NCBI GenBank assembly: GCA_902465435.1
Contig: CABQNH010000021.1
Span: 1 to 29,861, forward strand
Length of the DNA stretch: 29,861 nt
DNA from: an uncultured Eubacteriales bacterium
Lineage (GTDB): Bacteria; Bacillota; Clostridia; Oscillospirales; Oscillospiraceae
Direction: 5' to 3'
In this document: in pieces, positions 24,701 to 29,861 of the stretch
Layout: each line of letters begins with the position of its first letter
Numbering within the stretch: the stretch's first letter is position 1
Translations under genes and position numbers: made by a program
Notes under the pieces: model-generated
The model's input: only the letters and a program-made list of their open reading frames with translations
Database searches by the model: none
Told to the model about the DNA's origin: nothing

Positions 24701-27700
24701 GGCGTAAGGAATACATAGTCATTGGCTTCGCTCGTGTGTCCGCCCGCTCGTCCGGCGATCACATAATCGCCGCTCCAGTCGGACGGGATATTGTCATTGG
24801 TAATCAGCGTATAGCCGCCGACATTTGCCGCCGTCTCTATTACCGTGATGGTCTTTGTCGCCGCCGCAAGGACCTCGCCTGCCGCGTTTTTATAGGTCAC
24901 GGTAATTTCTGCCGAGCCAAGGCCGACGCCCGTTACAACGCCTTCCGCGCTGACCGAAGCGATCTGCTCTGCATTGGAGCTCCACTCCACGGTGTAGCCA
25001 GTCAGTTCCTTCTCCGGCGAAGCGGTCAGGTCAGAAGACCAGCTTCTGGTCTTTCCGAGACGAACGCTCTCGCTGCCGGTAATGCTTGCCGTATACTGAT
25101 ACTGCTTTGCCTCAAAAACTGCATAGTAGCTGACGTTTGCCGCCGCAGCCGGGAACGCCGGAAGCGCAGCACCGCCCTCGGTGCCTGCCCAGCCGACAAA
25201 GGTATAGTACGTTTCGCCGTTGTCTGCCTTTTCGGGTGCCGTTGCCGGAGCCGTCGGCGTTTCGCCCTGACGCACCTGTGTCGTGGTATACGTCTCGCCG
25301 TCAACGATCCATGTGATCGTGTAGGTCTCTACGGCAACCGGTGTTGTCGTATAATAGGTATAGCCGCCCTTTTGATAAAGCGCAACCGCCTTCTGCGACG
25401 CGCTGTTATAGCACGCAAACAGTCTGGAGCTTTGATTGTACTGCAGGACATTACGCGAGTTGCTGCCCTGCGCAACTACGGACGCCGTTCCGTCCGAAGC
25501 AATGCTGATCGCCCAGGAGGAATTCGCAGACTTCGTCGTTTGGGTCTTGAGCTGGTTGCTGCTCGAGGAGGCCGCATAAATGTAGCCCGCATTGGTACGG
25601 AAGCTGAAGGTTCCGTCCGTCGTGCCCTCCTCCAGTGTAAACTCCTGCACGCTGTTGGTAATGGTCAGGATATCGCCATTTTTCGTCACCGCAGCCTGCG
25701 CGCGGTTGCTGCTATTCTGCGTGCCCATCGCGTAATCATACGCCATCGCCGCAATCACGATGCTTGCGCCGACCGTCAGCTGGTTTACATCCTTGACCAG
25801 CGTATACTCGTCGCCCGAGCCGCTTCCCTGCTCGCCGTAAACCGCGTAGTAGGTCATGCCGCCGGACGGGATCTCCGTCGGATTCAGAAGCGTCGGCGCA
25901 GCGGTATCCGCGTAAGTACCGCTCACCCAGCCAAGGAAGGTAAAGCCGGCTTCCTCCGGGACGCTCGTAGGCGCCTGCAGCGCCGAGCCGACATAGTCGG
26001 TGACCGTATAGACCGTCGTGCCGTTTGCCAGGAAGCTGACCGTTGCCTTTTCCTCTTCCTCAAAGGTGCCGGTCACTGTAACAGGATTCGCAGGCATCGA
26101 GAACGTTACGGATAAGTCGCTACCCGTCACCGTCGCGCCGGTCACGCTCCAGCCGGTGAAGCGGTAATGCGCATCCGGCGCCGCCGTCAGCGTAATTTCC
26201 GTTCCCTCCGTCGCCGTGGCTGCCGAGGCCGTCAGCGTGCCGCCTGCTGCCTGTGTCACGGTAATCGAATAGACCTCCTGCTTTGTAAAGGTCGCGGAAA
26301 CAATAACATCCGAAGCCGGCATCACGAAGGTATTCTCCGCCGTCACTGCAACGTCTCCGTAATTGTCGATCACCTGCCAACCGGCAAAGCGATAGTCCGT
26401 CTCCGGCGTTGCCGTCAGCTGAATGATCTCACCGGCAGCCGCCGTGGTCTTGCTGGCGGTAATCGTGCCGCCGGTCACGGTATCCAACGTAATGGAATAG
26501 TAGGTCACAGCCTTCGGGCTGGTCGTATAGCCGCTGTAGGTTGTTCCGCCCTGCTTATAGAGATGCGGAAGCTGCATGCTCGCGTTTATGGCGGAGGTAT
26601 ACGGCTTAAAGCGCGGAGACGCAGCGTTATAGAGAATTCTATAGCTGCTTGCATAGCCGTTGTTCGAAATCGTTGCATCGCCGTCGCTGATCGTGATCTT
26701 CCAGGTGTTGTCCGTTTCGCTTTTAGAAAGATTTGCCGCGCTGGAAACAGACAGGGTGTCCGTTCCAAATGTCAGCGTCCATGCATCCTTTTCTCCGCCC
26801 AGCTTAAATACGGCAAGCGAGGTGTCTGAAATCGTCACCTGATTATCGACCGGAGCGGAGATATCCAGCTTGGACAGATAGCCGCCGCTAAGCGTACTGC
26901 TTGCCGCATCGTAGCTTCCGTTGAAAGGGCCGCCAACCAGAATATACGAATCGCCCACGGTCAGCTCGTCTTCGCGCGTGACCAACGTATAGGTATCTGA
27001 GCTGCCGCTCGTCGTGGACTTGGCATAAACCGCATAGAGGTCAAGGTTTCCCGTGACCGCAGCCGCAAAATTATAGAACACCGGTGCGGTATCTGACGGC
27101 GTCTCAAGCTCCGCCGCAGACCAGCCCATAAAGGTATAGCCGTCGGGGGCGTTCGGCTTCGTCGGTTCCACCGCGGTTCCGCCCTCAGAGACCGTCTGTG
27201 CATCCGTCAAATCATTTGCGAAATCAAAGAACGATACCGTATAATTCGTCTGCGCCTTTTCCGTAAAGGTCGCTTCGACCTCGACGTTGGACGCAGGCAT
27301 GACGAACTGGTGGTTCGTCACGGTAACCTCGGCCGCGTTGCCGTCGAGCACCGTCCAGCTTACAAAGGCGTAGCCGCTGTTTGCCGTCGCCGTCAGTGTG
27401 ACAGTCTCGCCCGCCGCTGCAGTCGCCTTGTCCGCCGCGATTGTGCCGCCGGAATTCTGGTTCAGCGTAACGGCATATTGGGTCGGCGTATCGCCGCCGC
27501 TCTGGAGCTTATAGAACGCCGTCGTCTGGTTCTTAATGTTGCTCGTGGTATTGGTATAGCACCGGAAATTCTGCTTATTGTAAACACCGATATAGCGATT
27601 CGTTCCGGTATTGTACAGATAATTACCATTAATGGTAAAGACATTGTTGCTGCTTGTACCGACGCGAACGCCATCACTTTTGTTTGTGCAGTACAACGCT

Positions 27701-28041
27701 GCCGTGCCGCCGGCAACCGTAAAGGTATAGCCGTCGCCTGCACTGCCGGAGACGTTCCAGCCAAAGCCTGCCGGATCAGCAAGCAGGTTGCCGGAAGCGT
27801 CGAAGCTCGCCGCCGTCGCAGTGGGCGCCCGGCTTGAGCCATTGGCACTGCCCAGGATATACGAGCCGTTTGTCGTCGTAACCACAATGGCAATGGTATC
27901 GTTGGCAGTAACGCTTGCAAGACTCGTTTTCGTCCAAGCGCTTTCCGCTGCGCTTGCCACGGGAACCAATCCGGCAAACAGGGTGGTGACTATGGCAAGG
28001 GTCAGCACCCATGCCGTAAGTCGCTTACAGATTCTCATCAT
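18781..28041 (-). CDS. Giant SLH-domain cell-surface protein (3086 residues)
   Basis: A secreted surface protein. Signal peptide (1 to about 31, cleavage near ASA-AE). Then recurring beta-rich modules (about 35-182, 348-500, 743-895, a related one near 1075, and about 2474-2620) alternating with InlB-type and divergent InlB repeats (for example 189-260, 266-340, 513-588, 590-662). A Big-2-like domain lies at about 980-1068. CxxC/His-rich repeats follow (about 2049-2090, 2195-2382 and 2817-2884). Three SLH domains (about 2902-3086) should bind pyruvylated cell-wall polysaccharide. ATG at 28041 follows GAGGAGGAG; an adjacent ATG at 28038 is possible. No sortase motif or enzymatic domain is evident; an adhesin or structural role is likely. 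It is the largest gene in the window. Confidence 0.9.
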   Translation of the reverse strand: MMRICKRLTAWVLTLAIVTTLFAGLVPVASAAESAWTKTSLASVTANDTIAIVVTTTNGSYILGSANGSSRAPTATAASFDASGNLLADPAGFGWNVSGSAGDGYTFTVAGGTAALYCTNKSDGVRVGTSSNNVFTINGNYLYNTGTNRYIGVYNKQNFRCYTNTTSNIKNQTTAFYKLQSGGDTPTQYAVTLNQNSGGTIAADKATAAAGETVTLTATANSGYAFVSWTVLDGNAAEVTVTNHQFVMPASNVEVEATFTEKAQTNYTVSFFDFANDLTDAQTVSEGGTAVEPTKPNAPDGYTFMGWSAAELETPSDTAPVFYNFAAAVTGNLDLYAVYAKSTTSGSSDTYTLVTREDELTVGDSYILVGGPFNGSYDAASSTLSGGYLSKLDISAPVDNQVTISDTSLAVFKLGGEKDAWTLTFGTDTLSVSSAANLSKSETDNTWKITISDGDATISNNGYASSYRILYNAASPRFKPYTSAINASMQLPHLYKQGGTTYSGYTTSPKAVTYYSITLDTVTGGTITASKTTAAAGEIIQLTATPETDYRFAGWQVIDNYGDVAVTAENTFVMPASDVIVSATFTKQEVYSITVTQAAGGTLTASAATATEGTEITLTAAPDAHYRFTGWSVTGATVTGSDLSVTFSMPANPVTVTGTFEEEEKATVSFLANGTTVYTVTDYVGSALQAPTSVPEEAGFTFLGWVSGTYADTAAPTLLNPTEIPSGGMTYYAVYGEQGSGSGDEYTLVKDVNQLTVGASIVIAAMAYDYAMGTQNSSNRAQAAVTKNGDILTITNSVQEFTLEEGTTDGTFSFRTNAGYIYAASSSSNQLKTQTTKSANSSWAISIASDGTASVVAQGSNSRNVLQYNQSSRLFACYNSASQKAVALYQKGGYTYYTTTPVAVETYTITWIVDGETYTTTQVRQGETPTAPATAPEKADNGETYYTFVGWAGTEGGAALPAFPAAAANVSYYAVFEAKQYQYTASITGSESVRLGKTRSWSSDLTASPEKELTGYTVEWSSNAEQIASVSAEGVVTGVGLGSAEITVTYKNAAGEVLAAATKTITVIETAANVGGYTLITNDNIPSDWSGDYVIAGRAGGHTSEANDYVFLTPVFTDGVPSLPTNFVNVYRMQNQNIDGDTMTADLYQNMDSSVSGGTIEMFANGDTSYTEDGVETPIFNVITQIDDKYIFTVECVDDVNQLYTVRVKDSSLYLAASESTSTGNNSLNFSMTATDLAIWEFSVLHDEESIPGYSNDIIQMVCHGNSTRWLLFNNQSNGQFRDYVVKGKEGQLGSKNANGVVSYNLYFFGNPNPFYAQIFYQGEQKTIQNPVTIHAGRTAPVDLKSRLLPDINDYPNWEITGGPVWSLTENASGMTIDSNTGELLIHDAAEGSYALVTVSYTVYDKINGISHNVSTAAKVLVDAQLSTYSTVIYEDASGSKTEVSYTVTTDFSKLPLAAYVVDDTTGGGSLDEASGVVMGGTVSWSAEIAGTTTSVPIDENGVLDLSGVTDECIISVTATGATGSTNGSSAVNAKDATFKVYVKKVDYTVQILHNGTETGDFTVPASTTSVLLNKLVTNGSGETQHGTSFTISGGKWSIMGATHGASVGMTDGVLDLTGCDRSETFQIQVLISGITATTTPTDGSTPIVTPNLSAVVTVTVEKRSVDVQLADDTVVLDYDRSVTFDVLANDSLNGLKVTALAVSDGAPVTVGADFRLTYQPDGLLEQTITFTYTVTLSDDRQLSATVTIIPHESVYYEDSNSAFTYTDGKRGYWQILGTENVLAQSDPLTSTDIFGYDANYAGCATYSAGSTHMVSVSKQILTNRPDDGAAIDQSVVNPKVSFAFYGTGFDAVSLTSNNTGIFKVTVDGKPSVVQTYYGYTYHETPIEVTEYASYDRYKKNEDGSYTKWDGVADPTDYCYIAKYTNPVEYVYVAVFYARSADGSYVESATGTYVKNTVTTNWEKTDAGDNSLYQIPVLKVTDLAYAKHTVVIEAVYSQGFDIQLDGEYDFYFDAIRIHNPIGNAAEYEYLSIRDELIEDDDFGSGTATPCSHESLSDWEFNTAATYSASETANGRGTYAKRCATCGKIVQTAPFYVTATPDATVLHSEGTDAPATTTLRFTLSSENADIQAKLDALTLSTYWRSSNEAVFTCKNFGASVRANGAGEAYATLQIKTSDGTILARAIHAPTITVSGCSHTHTTTTVPATCQTEGSITYTCSKCGYSYTETLEKVAHSNTYQYNETEHWGVCKWCQTETNRAQHSMTSEQTDEGIRLTCTVCGYSYVESSGGHIHAAALSEAAKAPTCTAKGNIAYWMCECGAFFSDEACTREVTESAIELAPLGHDYRYSYEDEDMHAVTCSRCTLNDLAGCTYVDGVCSLCGHKKAVSYTATFVVPAGQSAPQACSGGVITLPSADPYTENGVTYTFLGWADEAITGKTETAPSYQEAGAQYTLTGDHVFYALYSHVETVGGNGDYVKVTTAPSDWSGEYLIVYEAGGVAFDGSLTTLDANDNCVTVSIENNAIAASDELDKSRFVLAQSGDAYTIQSASGYYIGTTSNKNTLLSSTSTAYTNTLSLDSDGNATILSSGGAYLRFNAASNQNRFRYYKSGSYTAQKAIALYGKTASGEGTSVTYYTTAAAENSQSAAEAAITRNAGTAGNETPRTSENYAGAAFVDGFGTTGTVADMALYGPKNEVYLANGQAIVFYLVGDKAVSELQIGAKAVTGTANLKITALNNPDTVALDRALATNTEMYYEFGAKIGWTGGISNAIVIQNTGSGILSITNLRYKAAAGTLNFFVNSGSVQLARQLVETGNSDLCAEGHTWLESGITNPTCEGYGSTQYVCEICGKTHSEPILPLGHTWGEAVVTKEATCSEYGELTQTCEICGKQSVSQLDKIPASEVYQDLNPDAWYYSGAAFAVANGIMTGTAEGSFSPNMEMSRAMMVQVLYALAGKPTHGENNPFSDVNAEAWYYDAVLWAAENGIVAGSNGKFDPNGISNREQTVTILYAFAAKQGLDTSAHADLTKYEDVSDLSSWAEAQMAWAVANGLISGTSRVRLQLSPKAGATRAQLATILQQFCKIFLAHS

Positions 28042-28213
28042 GTACTCCTCCTCAATCTTTCACGAATCATTCCGATCGCTCGGAAAAAAGGTACGATGCG
28101 CGCCGGCTCCCCGGGGATAACTCCGTCTTCGCTTCTTAAGCTCCGAGCAGGGTTTCTGCTGAAAAACGGAGAAAATCACCCTGAAAGCCGGAAATGGCTA
28201 ATATTGTTTATAC
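28042..28213 (-). other. Long structured leader of the surface protein gene
   Basis: About 170 nt between the predicted transcription start and the ATG. It can form CTCCG-(6 nt)-AGCAG-AAACC-CTGCT-CGGAG, and a long-range GCTCGG / CCGAGC pairing. It matches no riboswitch consensus I could recall (c-di-GMP I/II, c-di-AMP, T-box checked by eye). Regulation through mRNA structure is possible. Confidence 0.4.
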
Positions 28214-28219
28214 AAAGAC

Positions 28220-28248
28220 ATTGTAGCAAATTCCATTCCAGAGTACAA
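28220..28248 (-). promoter_or_regulatory. Promoter of the surface protein gene
   Basis: On the minus strand, TTGTAC (28243-28248), a 17-bp spacer and TACAAT (28220-28225), embedded in A/T-rich sequence. Confidence 0.65.
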
Positions 28249-28340
28249 GATATTTTTTCAAATATTACAACATTTTTTCCTTTTCCTGCCCGAGCACTCC
28301 CCATATCCTGCGCCCGTGCAGCGGATCGAACTGACGCAGG

Positions 28341-28575
28341 CAGACTATCAAGAAAGTTCAGAATACGAGTAACTCGCGCCCGCCTAAGTACATGGGTACG
28401 GTAGGGCACGAGTTTCGAAGTAAGTCAAAACAATAGATAGCATCCTATTTTTTGAGTTGAATTTGTTTGAATTCATCCAAAAGTAGAATGGATATGTTTT
28501 AAATGAAAATGCTCAAAATTGTTTCCTTGTTTTGACGGTCACACTCGATTGATAGTCTGAGGCGGCGCAGCCGCC
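28341..28575 (+). repeat. Intergenic structured repeat, copy F
   Basis: A 219-bp core (28341-28559) whose ends CAGACTATCAA and TTGATAGTCTG are perfect inverted repeats, the best termini in the family. It contains the CTCGCGCC (28373-28380) / GGCACGAG (28405-28412) module and the A/T-rich arm. On its right is a short palindrome (28561-28575, GGCGGC-GCA-GCCGCC); on its left a different CCTGCG / CGCAGG hairpin (28307-28340). There is no matching pair and no CAGCGTGTC hairpin. It runs opposite to the two flanking minus-strand genes, the only copy not co-oriented with its neighbour. Confidence 0.85.
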
Positions 28576-28611
28576 CCAAACGCCGACCGCGCCGCCTGTG
28601 CAGCGTTTCTC

Positions 28612-29247
28612 CTATTCGACTGCCTCTGCCAAGCGTGCAATTTCCGTGTCCAGCGCTTCCTTGAGACGTCCCAAATGCATTCCGTCGATCGTGCGGTGAT
28701 TGACCTCAACGGACACATGCAGCATCAATCGGCCGTTTTCCTCATAGTATTTCCCCCATGCGATCCGGGGAACCGTATCATCCGTATCCGCGCTGTGCTC
28801 ATTGGTCAGGCTCGTAAAATCAAACCAGGGCGTGCAGGAAAAATAGATCAGGCCGTCCGTTTCCTCACCCGCTACCAGAAATTCGCGCTGCGCTGCACTC
28901 TTTTCTGCCGCGCTGCGGCAGAAGTCCCGCAGCGTCGGCTGCCATGGCAGGGAAACAATATGAAACTGCTCTGCACCGGGGCGCAGATCGGTAAAGCTCG
29001 GATCCGTCCTGTCAAGCAGCGCAAGCTTCTCGCCGCGCACGCGAATCCGAAAGGCCTCTACGGAATTCACCGCCTTGGTGCAGACCCAGATCATGGTGTG
29101 GTAAAAGGAAAGGCCGGCTGCCTTTGCGGTGCGCTTTACCTCCGTCACATCCAAGGGGAATGTTACCGCATAAAACGGGTTGCTGATTTGAGAGAAGAAC
29201 AAAAAAGCCTCCCGGCGCGGCCAAGTGTCCAAATCAATATACTTCAT
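28612..29247 (-). CDS. Chloramphenicol acetyltransferase-family protein
   Basis: A 211-residue protein of the CAT fold: trimeric acetyl-CoA-dependent O-acetyltransferases. The catalytic motif is NHRTIDGMH (His184, Asp188, Gly189), corresponding to the HHxxxDG motif of CAT enzymes. Other family features include the RIR motif near 67-69 and FTSL around 144-147. Length is normal. ATG at 29247 follows AAGGAG. Many gut Clostridia carry a chromosomal CAT-like gene of this type that does not give clear chloramphenicol resistance, so resistance is not claimed. It has a leader of about 200 nt and is monocistronic in this window; a GC-rich inverted repeat with AAACGC / GCGTTT arms follows the stop. Confidence 0.88.
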   Translation of the reverse strand: MKYIDLDTWPRREAFLFFSQISNPFYAVTFPLDVTEVKRTAKAAGLSFYHTMIWVCTKAVNSVEAFRIRVRGEKLALLDRTDPSFTDLRPGAEQFHIVSLPWQPTLRDFCRSAAEKSAAQREFLVAGEETDGLIYFSCTPWFDFTSLTNEHSADTDDTVPRIAWGKYYEENGRLMLHVSVEVNHRTIDGMHLGRLKEALDTEIARLAEAVE

Positions 29248-29461
29248 TGCGCTCTCCTTTGTGCTGCGGCCTTTACGCAGTCTTCTTCTGCAAACGGAAG
29301 CTTCGCGTCAGATGGCAAGACCGCACGCGGTTTTTTAGGCGGGAACGACGTCCGACGTCATTCCCATTGTCAAGTCGGGGCGATCTCGCAGCAGACGGCG
29401 ACCAATTCCAGTCCACAGGCGTGCGCGCCCTTGTCCGCTGACGCCACCATATTTCAAAAAT
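29248..29461 (-). other. Leader region of the CAT-like gene
   Basis: Untranslated leader of about 210 nt. It has a strong hairpin (29341-29365, arms GGGAATGACGTC and its near-complement with a G-U pair) about 95 nt before the start. A 26-codon ORF without a ribosome site also lies here (starting near 29451). The hairpin does not cover the ribosome site of the CAT-like gene, so classic cat translational attenuation is not supported. Confidence 0.35.
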
Positions 29462-29490
29462 AGTATAGCAAATAAGAACCCGCCGCGCAA
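29462..29490 (-). promoter_or_regulatory. Probable promoter of the CAT-like gene
   Basis: On the minus strand, TTGCGC (29485-29490), a 17-bp spacer and TATACT (29462-29467). Confidence 0.5.
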
Positions 29491-29637
29491 GAAGTCGTTT
29501 CGAATTTACGCACGCCCGAAAGAAGATTGTCTGCTGCGCGCAGAGATACCCCCCGCTTCCCACGGCTCGCCTTGCCGCAAGCTTCCGTTTTTAAAAAACC
29601 GACTGCAAAAAATCGCGCCGTCCCGCGAAATTTTTGA

Positions 29638-29666
29638 TTGACAAGATCGGGGAACTATGGTAATAT
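29638..29666 (+). promoter_or_regulatory. Promoter of the serine tRNA genes
   Basis: Perfect -35 TTGACA (29638-29643), a 17-bp spacer and TAATAT (29661-29666); an alternative TATAAT lies at 29664-29669 with 20-bp spacing. It is 27 bp upstream of the first tRNA. Confidence 0.7.
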
Positions 29667-29692
29667 AATTGGCGTCTCTGTAGTGTGGTTAT

Positions 29693-29781
29693 GGAGAGAT
29701 GTCCGAGCGGTTTAAGGAGCTGGTCTTGAAAACCAGTGACGCGGCAACGCGCCGTGGGTTCGAATCCCACTCTCTCCGCCA
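29693..29781 (+). tRNA. tRNA-Ser (anticodon UGA)
   Basis: The acceptor stem is GGAGAGA / TCTCTCC. The anticodon arm CTGGT-CTTGAAA-ACCAG gives anticodon UGA. It has a long class II variable arm and a T-arm GTGGG-TTCGAAT-CCCAC. The discriminator is G and the CCA end is encoded (29779-29781). It reads UCA and related serine codons. Confidence 0.95.
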
Positions 29782-29799
29782 TTTATATTGTTGTGATTC

Positions 29800-29861
29800 G
29801 GAGTGGTACCCAAGAGGCCGAAGGGGCTCCCCTGCTAAGGGAGTAGGCGTCTAAAAAGCGC
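29800..29861 (+). tRNA. tRNA-Ser (anticodon GCU), partial
   Basis: It starts GGAGTGGTACCC. The anticodon arm CTCCC-CTGCTAA-GGGAG gives anticodon GCU for AGC/AGU serine codons. The window ends in the variable arm, so the 3' half is missing only because of the cut. It lies 18 nt after the first serine tRNA and is probably cotranscribed. Confidence 0.92.

Noticed and set aside
29248..29461. Translational attenuation leader for the CAT-like gene
   Set aside because: The small ORF has no ribosome site and the hairpin lies about 95 nt from the gene's own ribosome site, so it cannot mask it directly.
1..29861. CRISPR array
   Set aside because: No regularly spaced short direct repeats were found; the spaced repeats seen are the element family and the protein-level repeats of the surface gene.

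Overview
The window looks like chromosome from a low-oxygen, gut-type member of the Clostridia, probably the Oscillospirales/Ruminococcaceae side. The evidence is a Firmicutes-type primary sigma factor, a Noc/ParB-like protein, Shine-Dalgarno sites close to AGGAGG, an S-layer-homology (SLH) surface protein, and a YgeW/YgeY/carbamate kinase catabolic set. Base composition is fairly GC-rich. The genus assignment is inference; no rRNA is present.

Layout. 1-4121: a small cupin gene (-), the primary sigma factor rpoD (+), mnmA for tRNA 2-thiolation (+), and convergent noc (-). 4395-11170: a catabolic island. One operon on the minus strand runs ygeY hydrolase, ygeW knotted carbamoyltransferase, arcC carbamate kinase, PPC-domain protein. 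It is divergent from a YheO/DauR-type regulator that overlaps a PLP-dependent lyase-like gene by an ATGA junction. The logic suggests that a nitrogen compound is cleaved, a carbamoyl group is phosphorolysed, and ATP is made by carbamate kinase. 11515-14349: a small membrane protein, a threonine synthase-like enzyme (+), and convergent gap (GAPDH, -) with a near-consensus promoter.

14716-18741 (-) is a peptide-modification locus: a PqqD-like recognition protein, a radical SAM/SPASM enzyme, an HPr-kinase-like P-loop protein and a membrane-anchored extracytoplasmic protein. A 75-residue candidate precursor peptide lies upstream with its own promoter. 18781-28041 (-) is one 3086-residue secreted protein with a signal peptide, InlB-type repeats, recurring beta-rich modules, CxxC/His-rich repeats and three C-terminal SLH domains. 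28612-29247 (-) is a chloramphenicol acetyltransferase-family protein. The window ends with two serine tRNA genes, UGA and GCU anticodons, the second cut by the window edge.

The most unusual signal is a six-copy family of structured intergenic elements (around 1-91, 1850-2183, 5959-6223, 11185-11489, 18279-18505 and 28341-28575), plus a stand-alone hairpin module at 18061-18106. The core is about 220 bp, has terminal inverted repeats, and can fold into a branched structure. In three complete copies it is bracketed by direct copies of one GC-rich palindrome, a different palindrome at each locus. Five of six copies start 5-18 nt after a stop codon and run in the same direction as that gene. Three fill an entire intercistronic gap. 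No copy encodes a protein or carries a transposase. I do not recognise this family.
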